Notes: generated by a model from the sequence alone, not told the origin. A stretch of DNA of 64,000 nt from an uncultured Selenomonadaceae bacterium (GCA_905234195.1 CAJOFR010000002.1:1-64000); one strand, 5' to 3'; positions 16,681 to 25,464 are shown, numbered from the stretch's first letter. Numbers and translations are program-made.

Positions 16681-17613
16681 TTGGAGTTTAGTCACGAAAG
16701 CGTTATGCCGAATGAGATTATCGACGCGCTGAAGATTCAGCCGGAAGGAATTTATGTGGATTGCACGCTGGGCGGCGGCGGTCACTCTTTCCGAATCGGA
16801 GAGCGTCTAAATTCCGGCGGGCTGATAATCGGGATTGATCGCGACGAAGATGCAATTTCTGCGGCGACTGAAAAATTATCGGGCTTGAGTTGCGGAATTA
16901 AAATCGTGCACGGAAATTTCAGCGACCTCGAAAAAATTTTGGACGGCTTGGGCGTCGAAAAGATTGACGGCGTGATTTTTGACTTGGGTGTTTCTTCTCA
17001 CCAAATCGACACGGCGGAGCGCGGTTTCTCCTACATGAAAAATTCTCCTCTCGATATGAGAATGGATCGTTCGCAAAAATTTACAGCGGCGGACGTTGTG
17101 AACAGCTACGGCGAAGAAAAATTGGTGAGGATTTTCAGCGAATACGGCGAAGAAAAATTTTCAAAGCGCATTGTCAAAGCGATTGTTGCGGCGAGAAAAA
17201 TTTCCCCGATTGAAACTACCGGCGAGCTCGTGAAAATTGTCGAAGACTCCACGCCGAAAATTTCCGGCGGCGGACATCCTGCCAAAAGAATTTTTCAGGC
17301 TATCCGGATTGAAGTCAATAACGAGCTGGAAATTTTGAACAGGGCGATTGTTTCTGCGGTTAATCGTCTGAAAATCGGCGGCAGGATTGCGGTTATAACT
17401 TTCCACTCTCTTGAAGACAGAATCGTTAAGAATACTTTCCGAAGTCTTGCGCAGGATTGTATTTGTCCGAAAAATTTTCCGGTGTGCACTTGCGGGCACA
17501 AGGCCGAGATAAAAATTTTGGGCAAGGCGAAGACCGCGACGATTGACGAAGTTAATAAAAATTCCCGTGCGAAATCTGCCAAACTTCGTGCGGCTGAAAA
17601 ATTGGGGACCTAA
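16681..17613 (+). CDS. rsmH: 16S rRNA (cytosine-1402-N4)-methyltransferase RsmH
   Basis: A 310-residue MraW/RsmH enzyme that uses S-adenosylmethionine to methylate N4 of C1402 in the ribosomal decoding centre. The SAM site is DCTLGGGGHSF near residue 24, followed by DRDEDAI, GVIFDLGVSSHQID and the family end RAKSAKLRAAEKL. A TTG start is used with GGGAGG upstream. rsmH normally follows mraZ at the head of the division and cell-wall cluster; here mraZ is missing and the unit starts at its own promoter. ftsL follows after 23 bases. Confidence 0.95.
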   Translation: MEFSHESVMPNEIIDALKIQPEGIYVDCTLGGGGHSFRIGERLNSGGLIIGIDRDEDAISAATEKLSGLSCGIKIVHGNFSDLEKILDGLGVEKIDGVIFDLGVSSHQIDTAERGFSYMKNSPLDMRMDRSQKFTAADVVNSYGEEKLVRIFSEYGEEKFSKRIVKAIVAARKISPIETTGELVKIVEDSTPKISGGGHPAKRIFQAIRIEVNNELEILNRAIVSAVNRLKIGGRIAVITFHSLEDRIVKNTFRSLAQDCICPKNFPVCTCGHKAEIKILGKAKTATIDEVNKNSRAKSAKLRAAEKLGT

Positions 17614-17636
17614 AAAAATTTTTGAGGGGGATTTTA

Positions 17637-18032
17637 ATGGCGGCACGGCGTACAACAAAATCAAGGACACAAAATAACTCACACCTCCCGCTGAATCGCA
17701 ACGGCGAGAATGAAGTTTCACAGGGGAGGGCGCAATTAACGTTAATTAAATGTCGCCCGAAACTGGATCATCTTTTGCGGTCGCGTTGCCGGTTGGCGTT
17801 TATCGTCATATCAGTTTTGGCGATGCTCGTCGTAATTCGTAGCGGGATTAGTGCAAGTCGCGGCTACGCGCTTGTCGAGACGCACAACCAGGCGCAGAGA
17901 ATCGAACAGGAAAATGAAAGGCTCCGAATTGAAATTGCAAGACTGAAATCGCCGCAGAGGATACAGCAAATCGCTTCGGAAGAACTTGGAATGGGAGTAC
18001 CAAACAAAATGTATTTTTCGCACGAGAAATAA
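17637..18032 (+). CDS. ftsL: FtsL-like cell division protein
   Basis: A 131-residue bitopic membrane protein. A basic cytoplasmic start (MAARRTTKSR) leads to one membrane helix (about 54-75, LAFIVISVLAMLVVI), then a short periplasmic coiled coil (AQRIEQENERLRIEIARLKSPQRIQ). Size, topology and position directly after rsmH identify FtsL, which joins FtsB/DivIC and FtsQ in the divisome. GAGGGGG precedes the ATG by 6 bases. The usual next genes (pbpB, murE, mraY) are absent; a strong terminator ends the unit. The identification relies partly on synteny, because FtsL sequences diverge strongly. Confidence 0.82.
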   Translation: MAARRTTKSRTQNNSHLPLNRNGENEVSQGRAQLTLIKCRPKLDHLLRSRCRLAFIVISVLAMLVVIRSGISASRGYALVETHNQAQRIEQENERLRIEIARLKSPQRIQQIASEELGMGVPNKMYFSHEK

Positions 18033-18036
18033 AATA

Positions 18037-18073
18037 AGGAACCTGCAACAAAAATGCAGGTTCCTATTTTTTT
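18037..18073 (+). terminator. Strong terminator after ftsL
   Basis: AGGAACCTGCA (18037-18047) and TGCAGGTTCCT (18055-18065) form an 11-bp perfect stem followed by ATTTTTTT. It can also act on the convergent TAXI transcript. Confidence 0.9.
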
Positions 18074-18091
18074 ATCGAGACTGTTCAAAAA

Positions 18092-19048
18092 TTATTCCTT
18101 AAGAAATTTTTCTGCGCCGCCGTTCATTTTAATAAAGCCCATGCCGGCGAGTGCTCTTTCTTTGGTAATTTGTTTCGCGACGGGGTGAGCTTCGGAGAGT
18201 TTGCCGAGATTATTGAAGATAGCTTTTGTAACGTCGCCGCCCGTTTTGTCGTCAATCTTATCCGTCGTGACGAGGATAGCCATTACGCTGACGGTGGGGA
18301 TGTCTTTATCGATACCGGCGTAAGTCCCTGCGGGGATAACTGTCTTTGTGTAGAAAGGATAATCAATCGTGAGAGCCGTAATTTTGTCTTCGTCAAGGGG
18401 AATAATGTAAATCGGCTTTTGTTTCGCGACGTCCTGCACGGAAACTGTGGGATAACCCGCCGTCAAGCAAAGGACTTCTGCCGTGCCGTCTTTCAGAGCG
18501 TTCGCGCCTTCGGCGAAGGAAAGGAACTGTTCGTCAATGTCGTCGTAAGTTATGTTGTACGCCTTCAAAATTTGGCGGACGTTTGCTTCGACGCCGCTAC
18601 CCTGCGCGCCGACGACAACTTTTTTGCCGCGCAAATCGTTGATCGTTCTGATGCCCGAAGATTCAAAAGTCACGAACTGGCAAGTTTCGGGGTAGAGGGA
18701 GGCGATACCGCGCAAGTCGTCAACTTTTTTATCAAACATATCTGTCCCGTTGATAGCGTAGTAAGCAATATCGTTCTGAACAATCGCCATATTAACATTG
18801 CCGTCTTTGAGCATGTTGATATTCGCGACGGACGCGCCAGTACTCTGCGCGTTGCTCTCGACGTTAAAAACGTCCTTAGTAATAAGTTCCGCCATAGCCA
18901 CGCCGATTGGGTAATAAGTTCCTGACGTACTACCGGTTGCAATGTTAATGGTTTGCTTTTCATTATTTTCACTGCAACCGGCAACGCCGACAGCCAACGC
19001 AAGCGCAAGACAGACCGTCGCTAGACGCTTTAGGATACCAAATTTCAT
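18092..19048 (-). CDS. TAXI-family TRAP transporter receptor, lipoprotein
   Basis: A 318-residue extracytoplasmic solute-binding protein. The start is a lipoprotein signal with Cys25 in VAGC. The mature protein has the TAXI segments IATGSTSGTYYPIG, QSTGASVANINML, VVVGAQGSGVE and CLTAGYPTVSV. TAXI receptors deliver solutes (dicarboxylates or amino acids in the few known cases) to a fused TRAP permease. No permease gene is adjacent. The ATG at 19048 has AAGGAAG 8 bases upstream and is preferred over an in-frame GTG 9 bases earlier. TTGCAA and TATAAT boxes lie upstream, but only 15 bp apart. Confidence 0.9.
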   Translation of the reverse strand: MKFGILKRLATVCLALALAVGVAGCSENNEKQTINIATGSTSGTYYPIGVAMAELITKDVFNVESNAQSTGASVANINMLKDGNVNMAIVQNDIAYYAINGTDMFDKKVDDLRGIASLYPETCQFVTFESSGIRTINDLRGKKVVVGAQGSGVEANVRQILKAYNITYDDIDEQFLSFAEGANALKDGTAEVLCLTAGYPTVSVQDVAKQKPIYIIPLDEDKITALTIDYPFYTKTVIPAGTYAGIDKDIPTVSVMAILVTTDKIDDKTGGDVTKAIFNNLGKLSEAHPVAKQITKERALAGMGFIKMNGGAEKFLKE

Positions 19049-19156
19049 CTTAAACACTTCCTTTTTAACTGATAAATAATTTCCAGAGGATTATAACACA
19101 CTTTCCCAATTTGCAACATTACTTTTGAAAGATATTTTGTGAAAATTTTTAGAAAT

Positions 19157-19606
19157 TTAAGCTCGCCGCATGTGGAGCTGTAATCCAATCTCGTCAAGCA
19201 TTTTTTGTTCCTCAAAAAGTAATTCCTCGTTGTATTCGCGCAGACGTTTCTCCTTGAGTTGTTCGATACTCTTGAGATAAGTCATCAAGTCCATTAAAAT
19301 TTTCAACTTCTGCTGTTTTTCCTGCATCGTCTTCAAAATAACCTGCTGTTGCTTTTCTATCTGCTCGCGTTTCCAATTAAAAAAATTATTATAAGTCACG
19401 ATAACGCCCACGTTCACGGTGTGCCCTTCGCTCGTCATTTGAGCATACTCGTTTTGCCCTTCCTGCATTTGTTGCAAAAGGTTCTGCAAATGCGCGCGGT
19501 GCTCTTCCAGGCGGCGCGAAACTTCCGCGAATTTCATTTCGGCGTCGTCTTTTTTTCTCTGCGTAAATTTTAGCAGCGTCTCAAGTTGGAATTTAAATTT
19601 TTTCAT
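19157..19606 (-). CDS. fliJ: Flagellar export chaperone FliJ
   Basis: A 149-residue protein that is almost entirely coiled coil. It begins MKKFKFQLETLLKFTQRKKDDAE and has a Gln/Glu-rich middle, as in FliJ. FliJ is the central stalk of the flagellar type III export ATPase, inserted into the FliI hexamer, and escorts export chaperones. It follows fliI after 11 bases in the order fliH-fliI-fliJ, which supports the call where sequence alone would be weak. It is the last gene of this flagellar unit; no fliK or later genes follow. Confidence 0.88.
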   Translation of the reverse strand: MKKFKFQLETLLKFTQRKKDDAEMKFAEVSRRLEEHRAHLQNLLQQMQEGQNEYAQMTSEGHTVNVGVIVTYNNFFNWKREQIEKQQQVILKTMQEKQQKLKILMDLMTYLKSIEQLKEKRLREYNEELLFEEQKMLDEIGLQLHMRRA

Positions 19607-19617
19607 CGCGAATCACC

Positions 19618-20964
19618 CTAGCCGGCGGCAAGAGGCTTGCCGGAAATGGAAATTAATTTGCGCTCGGTTTCTTCGTAGCTGTCAACTTCAAAAATCCCTT
19701 GACACAGAAAAGCATTTATGTCGTCGATTTTCGCAATGGCGGCGTCGATTCTCTTGCTGGAGCCCTTGACGTACGCGCCAATGTGAATCAGATCCTCCGC
19801 GTCTTTGTAAACCGCCATGAGTGCACGCATATTTTGCGCCGCCTGAAGATGCTGTTTGGTCACGACTTCATTCATGACGCGGCTGACACTTGCCAAAACG
19901 TCAATCGCGGGAAAATGATTCTGCGCGGCTATTGCCCGACTCAAAACGATATGTCCGTCAAGAATCGAGCGGACGGCATCGGCAATGGGTTCGTTCATGT
20001 CGTCGCCGTCAACGAGCACTGTATAAATTCCGGTGATTGAGCCGCGTTCGCTGGTGCCCGCCCTCTCCAAAAGTCTGGGCAGGAGCGCGAAAACCGAAGG
20101 AGTATAACCGCGCGTGGCGGGCGGTTCTCCGATTGTCAGACCAACTTCGCGTTGTGCCATTGCAAAGCGCGTGACAGAATCCATCATCAAAATAACTTTG
20201 TGCCCTTGATCCCGAAAATATTCGGCAATAGCCGTGCCGGTCATTGCGCCCTTAATTCTGACGAGTGCCGGCTGATCCGAAGTGGCAACGACGACGACCG
20301 CGCGCTTTAATCCCTCTTCGCCCAAGTCCCTTTCGATAAAATCACGCACTTCGCGCCCGCGTTCGCCAATCAGTGCGATAACGCTAATATCCGCCTCCGT
20401 GTTGCGGGCAATCATGGAAAGCAGGGTTGACTTGCCGACGCCGGAGCCCGCCATAATTCCTATTCGTTGCCCGTCGCCCATTGTAATAAGCCCGTCGACT
20501 GTCCTCACGCCCACATAAAGCGATTCATGTATTCGCGGTCTTGTCAACGGCGGCGGCGGCGGTGCCTGCAGGGGGTATTCGGTTTTTGAAAGTATTGGTC
20601 CCAAATCGTCCATCGGGTTGCCCAGCCCGTCAAGCACGCGCCCCAAAAGTTCTTCGCCGACTTTGACTTGCAACATTTTTTGCGCAGCGACGACTTCGCA
20701 ACCGGGTCCGACGCCTTGCATTTCGCCAACGGGCATTAACATGACGTAGCCTTGACGAAAGCCGACGACTTCTGCGGGTATCGGCGGCGCGTTCGGATTT
20801 TTCGGATAAATATAGCACAGTTCGCCGACGCTGACTGTTGGCCCCTGCGTCTCGATAACCAGCCCGACAACTTGAGTGACTTTGCCGGTAAGTTTAATCG
20901 TCTTGCATTCTTCGATAGCGTCCTTTAATTTTTGTAGATTGATTGAATTTTTTATCTCGCCCAT
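19618..20964 (-). CDS. fliI: Flagellar export ATPase FliI
   Basis: A 448-residue ATPase of the FliI/YscN group, related to the F1 beta subunit. Walker A is GSGVGKST (about 168-175), Walker B is VILMMD (about 250), and GERGREVRDF and TRFAMAQREVGL are family hallmarks. It forms a hexamer under the flagellar export gate and helps unfold and deliver substrates. The ATG lies 17 bases after the fliH stop, with GGGCGGG upstream. Length is normal and no key residue is missing. Confidence 0.96.
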   Translation of the reverse strand: MGEIKNSINLQKLKDAIEECKTIKLTGKVTQVVGLVIETQGPTVSVGELCYIYPKNPNAPPIPAEVVGFRQGYVMLMPVGEMQGVGPGCEVVAAQKMLQVKVGEELLGRVLDGLGNPMDDLGPILSKTEYPLQAPPPPPLTRPRIHESLYVGVRTVDGLITMGDGQRIGIMAGSGVGKSTLLSMIARNTEADISVIALIGERGREVRDFIERDLGEEGLKRAVVVVATSDQPALVRIKGAMTGTAIAEYFRDQGHKVILMMDSVTRFAMAQREVGLTIGEPPATRGYTPSVFALLPRLLERAGTSERGSITGIYTVLVDGDDMNEPIADAVRSILDGHIVLSRAIAAQNHFPAIDVLASVSRVMNEVVTKQHLQAAQNMRALMAVYKDAEDLIHIGAYVKGSSKRIDAAIAKIDDINAFLCQGIFEVDSYEETERKLISISGKPLAAG

Positions 20965-20981
20965 AATTTTTTACCCGCCCG

Positions 20982-21812
20982 TCACTTATTTAACACGGCT
21001 TGAATGGAATTTTTCATAAGCTCAATTTGAGTGGCAAGCCGCGCGTCTATTCCGCCGTTGGGAGTTTCAATCACGCAATCGCCCGGCTTTAGCGCGTCGT
21101 CCGAAACAACTTCCAAAACCGCCGTGCCATCCGTGAGCATGGACTGAAAATCTCCGCGCGCCATTAAAATTAAATCGTAACTCTCCGGCTCAACGTGCAC
21201 GATAATTTCTTTCTGGTCGCGAACATATTTGATAGCCTCGCGGACGACCGGCAAAACGGCTTGCGGCATGTCAATAAAAATCTGTGGCAAAATCTTTTCA
21301 ATCGACTTCATTACCACTTCCGCAATATCATCTTCCGCGTCGATAAAATAATTCGCCGTCTGCTCCTTCGCGTCCTGAAGAGTTTTTTGCGCCTTAGCGT
21401 TCGCCTGCTTGATTATGTCAGCCGATTCTTTTTTGACGGCGTCCTTTCCGTCCGTTCGCCCCTTCTTGACGCCTTCGGCGTGCCCTTTTTTAAAGCCGTC
21501 GTCATACCCCTTCTTATAAGCCTCGTCGGTAACTCTTTTCGCGTCGGCGTCGGCTTTGGCTTTCGTGTCGGCGATAAGCTGATCTCTTTCGTCCTGCGCC
21601 TGTTTTTTCAGAATCTCGGCTTGAAGTTCGGCGTCCTTCAATTTTTCGGCGGCTCTCTTTTCCTTGAGCAGCGCGTCCGTCAAAAGTCGTCTGGCATTTT
21701 CTTCGTCTTCGCTAAGATTTTCGGAGGAGTCAGCGGAATTTTTTCCCTTCGTGCCGATAACGACGGGATCCCCGTCAAGCGTCGTGTACCTTACAATTCT
21801 CTTGTTAATCAA
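20982..21812 (-). CDS. fliH: Flagellar assembly protein FliH
   Basis: A 276-residue protein. A variable N-terminus and a long Lys/Glu/Ala coiled coil are followed by the GYDDGFKKGHAEGVKKG stretch of Gly-x3-Gly repeats typical of FliH, then a V-ATPase subunit E-like C-terminal domain. FliH binds and restrains FliI and links it to the C-ring. The start is a TTG with GAGGG 8 bases before it. It is the first gene of fliH-fliI-fliJ; fliG and fliF, which usually precede it, are not adjacent. Confidence 0.9.
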   Translation of the reverse strand: MINKRIVRYTTLDGDPVVIGTKGKNSADSSENLSEDEENARRLLTDALLKEKRAAEKLKDAELQAEILKKQAQDERDQLIADTKAKADADAKRVTDEAYKKGYDDGFKKGHAEGVKKGRTDGKDAVKKESADIIKQANAKAQKTLQDAKEQTANYFIDAEDDIAEVVMKSIEKILPQIFIDMPQAVLPVVREAIKYVRDQKEIIVHVEPESYDLILMARGDFQSMLTDGTAVLEVVSDDALKPGDCVIETPNGGIDARLATQIELMKNSIQAVLNK

Positions 21813-21887
21813 AATATTTCCCTCGCTGAATAAAAAATATCGACTCGAACAAAATTTTCGTTACGAGCCGCAAAAATTATCGACGTG

Positions 21888-22292
21888 TTATTTTTTTGTC
21901 TGTGTAAGTTGCTGATAAATATATTCCGAAAGCCCAATGCCGCCGTCCATTGCCATTTTCTTTGTCAGTTCCTCGTGATACATGTCGCGATAAATATCCA
22001 TCGCGTTGTCGTCGCCGTAAAGCGAATCCTTCGGGACAGTCTTCCACATTTCGCCGTAAAGCATCTTCAACATGATAGCCTCCAACTGAACGCTGGCGTC
22101 TTTAATATCTTTGTCGCGTTGGGCAAGCTGTTCGGGAGTCATCACGCCGGATTTTGCCGCTTGGTTAATTCTGCGGTGGGCTTGGTCGAGTTCCGCTTGA
22201 AACCTTGCCTCTTTGTTAATCGAGTACGCGCCGATATGCCCGGTGTTCGTGGAATTCATCTTCGGCATTAATTCTGCGCCGCTTATCTGCAT
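21888..22292 (-). CDS. Rod-binding protein, FlgJ N-terminal type
   Basis: A 134-residue protein with the rod-binding domain seen at the N-terminus of FlgJ (QLEAIMLKMLYGEMWKTVP, DIYRDMYHEELTKKMA, GGIGLSEYIYQQL). The muramidase half found in proteobacterial FlgJ is absent, as is common in Firmicutes. It probably caps or scaffolds the flagellar rod in the periplasm. An ATG 6 bases after GGGGTG is used instead of the GTG that overlaps that site. It lies 75 bases upstream of fliH on the same strand and may be co-transcribed. Confidence 0.85.
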   Translation of the reverse strand: MQISGAELMPKMNSTNTGHIGAYSINKEARFQAELDQAHRRINQAAKSGVMTPEQLAQRDKDIKDASVQLEAIMLKMLYGEMWKTVPKDSLYGDDNAMDIYRDMYHEELTKKMAMDGGIGLSEYIYQQLTQTKK

Positions 22293-22371
22293 TTTAGTCA
22301 CCCCATTTTTATTTCTGAAGTCATGAAAAAAAATTCGCCGCGAGTAAATTTTTTCCTGCAGAAATTTGTAA

Positions 22372-22406
22372 ACGAAAGGAGCCCCCGATTAAATCGGAAG
22401 CCCCTC
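22372..22406 (-). terminator. Likely terminator of the porin gene
   Basis: A long stem is formed by GGAGCCCCCGATT (22378-22390) with AATCGGAAGCCCC (22392-22404), including G-U pairs, and is followed on the minus strand by TTTCGTTT. Confidence 0.6.
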
Positions 22407-22476
22407 TTTTATTCACGCCGCTTGGGCGTAATCTCCATTTAAGTTTACGACTGACTGTCGTCCAAAAATTCTCGGC

Positions 22477-23781
22477 TTAGAAGAAGAATTCAGCACGAGC
22501 AAAGATTTTCTTGTACTTTGTACCGTCAGCGATGAATTTGCCGTCAGAATATCTTGCAATGAGACCAACATTCTTGAAGGGAGCATAAGCCGCACCGACG
22601 TGCCAGCCTCTTGCACCGGTCTGAACATCATCGCCCTGGTTGGAGACGATACCGACGCCGTCACCGAATCTTGCATAGCCTGCCCAAATAGCCCAGTTGC
22701 CTTTTTCGGAATAATCGCCATAGTTACCATAGCGGAGGTCAGCCGCCCAGCCGTATTTCTGCGTATCAGCTTTGCCATTTCTAGCATAGCTGCCGTGGAG
22801 GTCGAGTTTGTCGTTGAATTTGTAACCGAGACCCGCAGCCCAAATGCTGGCTTTGTCTTCGCCGGCTCTGTAAGCATTGAAATCATCGTCTTTTGCATAG
22901 TAGTAGCTCGCGCCGCCATACAGACCATTTTCGCCCGGTTGATACTGAACGTTGAGAGCGATAACATCGGTCGGATCGTCAGTAGTACCGCCGTCACGGT
23001 TGCGCGCATTCCACGTTGCTTGACCTGCGTATTCAGGCTCGTCACCGCCGCCTGCACGACCAACGGTGAGTATGCCCTTCCACTTGGAACCAAAGGTAAG
23101 CTGGACGCCCGAAGTGACGGTATCAGCAATAAGACCATCTTCAATGTCAGGGCAGAAACCGAAACGACCGAGTTTCACGTTGAATTTGCTGTAGTCGCCT
23201 TCCACGTAAAGTCTCTTGAGCTTGGTATCAAATGTCTGGTCGTCTTTGCCGTTGTATTCGGAATCGAGACGAGCTTTTGCCGCCCAATGGCTATTAATTT
23301 CAGCTCTCGGCTCAAGACGGAAGACGCCGCCATGATTCATGCTCTTGGTCTTGCCGCTGTTGGGCTTGTATTCCATGTGGTGATAGGTGTACTCAACTTT
23401 ACCTGTCCACTTTACAAGGTCAGCGTTTCTTTCGAGGTTTTCAACACGAACGCCGAGATTGTCGAGTTCTTCACGGAATTCAGCCGCGAGTTTTTCGAGT
23501 TCCGCACGATTCGCGCCGCTAATGTTTGTGGAGCCCTTCGGATATCTCGCAAGAGCTTTAGCAACCATCTGCGCCATTTCGTAACGGGTGATGTTGCGGT
23601 TACCACGATAAGTTCCATCGCCATAACCTTCGATGATTCCCTGCGAAGCGAGCGTCGTGACAGAGTCATAAGCCCAGTGACCTGCAGGAACATCGCTGAA
23701 CGGGTTAGCTGCGGCAAAAGTCGTAGCGGTCGCACCAACGACCAAAGCACCTGTCAAAGCAGCAACTAAAGATTTTTTCAT
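22477..23781 (-). CDS. SLH-domain outer-membrane porin (OmpM-like)
   Basis: A 434-residue exported protein. A signal peptide ends near TTFAA; an SLH domain (about 25-80, NPFSDVPAGHWAYDSV) follows, then a short coiled coil. The rest is a beta-barrel of alternating strands ending in Phe (RAEFFF). This layout is typical of the major porins of Negativicutes, where the SLH domain ties the outer membrane to peptidoglycan, often through cadaverine-modified wall. ATG 23781 is chosen because AGGAGG lies 9 bases upstream; the frame is open another 129 bases upstream, but that part is leader. A perfect-spacing TTGACA/TACAAT promoter and a long leader suggest very high expression. Confidence 0.93.
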   Translation of the reverse strand: MKKSLVAALTGALVVGATATTFAAANPFSDVPAGHWAYDSVTTLASQGIIEGYGDGTYRGNRNITRYEMAQMVAKALARYPKGSTNISGANRAELEKLAAEFREELDNLGVRVENLERNADLVKWTGKVEYTYHHMEYKPNSGKTKSMNHGGVFRLEPRAEINSHWAAKARLDSEYNGKDDQTFDTKLKRLYVEGDYSKFNVKLGRFGFCPDIEDGLIADTVTSGVQLTFGSKWKGILTVGRAGGGDEPEYAGQATWNARNRDGGTTDDPTDVIALNVQYQPGENGLYGGASYYYAKDDDFNAYRAGEDKASIWAAGLGYKFNDKLDLHGSYARNGKADTQKYGWAADLRYGNYGDYSEKGNWAIWAGYARFGDGVGIVSNQGDDVQTGARGWHVGAAYAPFKNVGLIARYSDGKFIADGTKYKKIFARAEFFF

Positions 23782-24117
23782 TTTGAACATCCTCCTTAAG
23801 ATGAACCCTCTGAAAACAATTCGTTTAACTTTCTCGGCGTCGCTCAGAAGAGTTTCTGTCTGGAGTGTCCATGTTTCCTCTAAACTCCGTCTTCTTTGCT
23901 TGACCTTCAAGTTGCGCTGATTGTAATACAGAAATTTTCTCTTGTCAAGAGCTTTTTTAAAAAATTTTTAATATTTTTTTCAGGTCTTTTTCAGATTAAA
24001 AATATTTTTCCGCATAAAATATAGCGTTCGTAAAATCACTTACAGGCGTTTTTCAGATTGGGCTAAACGAAAAAATCCCTCCAATTGGCAAAAAAGCTTG
24101 ACTTGAAAGGAAAATTT
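23782..24117 (-). other. 336-base gap: porin leader and upstream region
   Basis: From the promoter at 23920-23948 a leader of about 130 bases runs to the porin start. It has no stop codon in the porin frame and no known riboswitch that I can recognise. The part from 23949 to 24117 is A/T-rich with several T-runs, holds no gene I can support, and probably contains the end of the proline-rich gene's transcript. Confidence 0.6.
23920..23948 (-). promoter_or_regulatory. Strong promoter of the porin gene
   Basis: On the minus strand a perfect TTGACA (23943-23948) and TACAAT (23920-23925) are separated by exactly 17 bp. It is among the best consensus promoters in the window. Confidence 0.85.
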
Positions 24118-24657
24118 TTACTTTCTGAAGGCGGCGCGTGGCGGGCTGAAATTTTTCCTGCTACGCGAGCCGCGCCAATCCGCCGAAGTCGACGGGAGTT
24201 TCGGGACATAAATAGGGGCGGGTCTTTTCGGTTGTCGTTGCACGTAGGGTAAGGGCGATTCGTTTTGGTATTGCCTGTGCGGCGCGCGATAAATTGTTCG
24301 CGTGAAAGGGCGCGCGATAGATCTGTTGCGGCGCAGTCTTTCGGGGAGGACGGGCATCAAAAATTTTCCCTGCAACTCTTGAAGTTCCACGCCGGAATTT
24401 GTTTTGGGCTTGAAGGGTTCTTTCAGGGACGGCAAAGGCGGCTCGGTGGGCGGCGTCGGCGGTCCGTATCGTTTGGCAGTTCCCGGGCGATTGATTTTCG
24501 GGGGAGCCGGCGGCGTGTAGCGCGGGGGCGGCGGGTCGACGCGCGGCGGGCTGTAAAATTCTTGCAAGTCCGGCGTGATTTCCGCCTCCGCGAAACTGAA
24601 TCCGACGCCCGAAATTAAAATCGCAAGCACGAGGAGTATTTTAGAAAATCTTTTCAC
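24118..24657 (-). CDS. Proline-rich exported protein
   Basis: I do not recognise a family for this 179-residue protein. It has a clear signal peptide (MKRFSKILLVLAILISGVGF, cut near FAEA). A proline-rich middle (SPPRVDPPPPRYTPPAPP, PTPPTEPPLP) leads to a basic Arg/Tyr/Pro tail. The composition suggests an extended, possibly wall-spanning periplasmic protein. A GTG start is used since AAAGGCGG is 8 bases upstream; an earlier in-frame GTG overlaps this site. It follows rlmB by 24 bases and may be the last gene of the cysS operon. Confidence 0.65.
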   Translation of the reverse strand: MKRFSKILLVLAILISGVGFSFAEAEITPDLQEFYSPPRVDPPPPRYTPPAPPKINRPGTAKRYGPPTPPTEPPLPSLKEPFKPKTNSGVELQELQGKFLMPVLPERLRRNRSIARPFTRTIYRAPHRQYQNESPLPYVQRQPKRPAPIYVPKLPSTSADWRGSRSRKNFSPPRAAFRK

Positions 24658-24681
24658 AGTGAACACCGCCTTTCAAAAAAT

Positions 24682-25425
24682 CTAAGACAAATTGCGCCGG
24701 CGAAAAATCTCGTACATGAGCACCGCGCCCGCAACGGAAGCATTAAGGGAATTAATTTTGCCGACCATCGGAATTTTAACGAGCAGGTCACAATTTTCGC
24801 GCGTCAAGCGGCGCATGCCCTTGCCCTCGCTGCCGATAATCAAAACAATTCCGCCGGTTAAGTCCGCGTCCGAAAAATTTTTGTCGCCGTCCATATCGCT
24901 GCCAACAATTTTCAAATTCATATCTCGAAAAATTTTAAGAGTTTGAGCAACGTTTGTGACCTGCGCGACTTTGACATATTCAACCGCGCCCGCAGAAGTT
25001 TTAGCAACCGTCGAATTAAGCGGCGCACTCCTGCGTTTTGGAATTATCACGCCATGAGCCCCGACAGCGTCCGCCGTCCGCAAAATCGCACCGAAGTTGT
25101 GAGGATCTTCCAGCTCATCGAGTAAAATTATAAACGGCGGTTCCTTTTTTTCTTCGGCAAGCGCGAAAATTTCTTCGAGTGTCGCGAACTGAACGGCGGC
25201 CGCCTGCGCGATAACTCCTTGATGGCGCGCGCCTTCGGAAATTTTATCCAGTTTCGAGCGGCTGACAAATTCAAAGACAACGCCCGCCGCCCGCGCCAAG
25301 TCTAAAATTTTTTTAACGGAATTATCGCGGGTGCCCTCCGCCAAAAAAATTTTGTTGATACTTCGTCCCGCCGTCAACGCTTCAGTCACGGCGTTCCTTC
25401 CGAAAATAAAATCGTCCTTAGTCAT
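24682..25425 (-). CDS. rlmB: 23S rRNA 2'-O-methyltransferase RlmB (TrmH family)
   Basis: A 247-residue SPOUT methyltransferase. An N-terminal substrate-binding domain (FIFGRNAVTEAL) precedes the knotted catalytic domain with the three family motifs LDELEDPHNFGAILRTADA, IIGSEGKGM and IPMVGKINSLNASVAGAV. RlmB-type enzymes methylate the 2'-OH of G2251 in 23S rRNA. It lies in the cysS-mrnC-rlmB order that is common in Firmicutes, here interrupted by a PagL-like gene. The exact target base is assumed from the family. Confidence 0.92.
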   Translation of the reverse strand: MTKDDFIFGRNAVTEALTAGRSINKIFLAEGTRDNSVKKILDLARAAGVVFEFVSRSKLDKISEGARHQGVIAQAAAVQFATLEEIFALAEEKKEPPFIILLDELEDPHNFGAILRTADAVGAHGVIIPKRRSAPLNSTVAKTSAGAVEYVKVAQVTNVAQTLKIFRDMNLKIVGSDMDGDKNFSDADLTGGIVLIIGSEGKGMRRLTRENCDLLVKIPMVGKINSLNASVAGAVLMYEIFRRRNLS

Positions 25426-25464
25426 TTTAAAATCCTGTTTGTTAAAAAATTTTTAGACACGTCT

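Noticed and set aside
22321-22476. Plus-strand terminator and hidden plus-strand gene near 22400
   Set aside because: No plus-strand coding region precedes the hairpin; it is better explained as the end of the porin transcript.
22600-23769. Plus-strand open frame of 389 codons opposite the porin gene
   Set aside because: It is the complement of a clear porin with signal peptide, SLH domain and barrel. Its translation has no recognisable domain, and it has no ribosome site of note.
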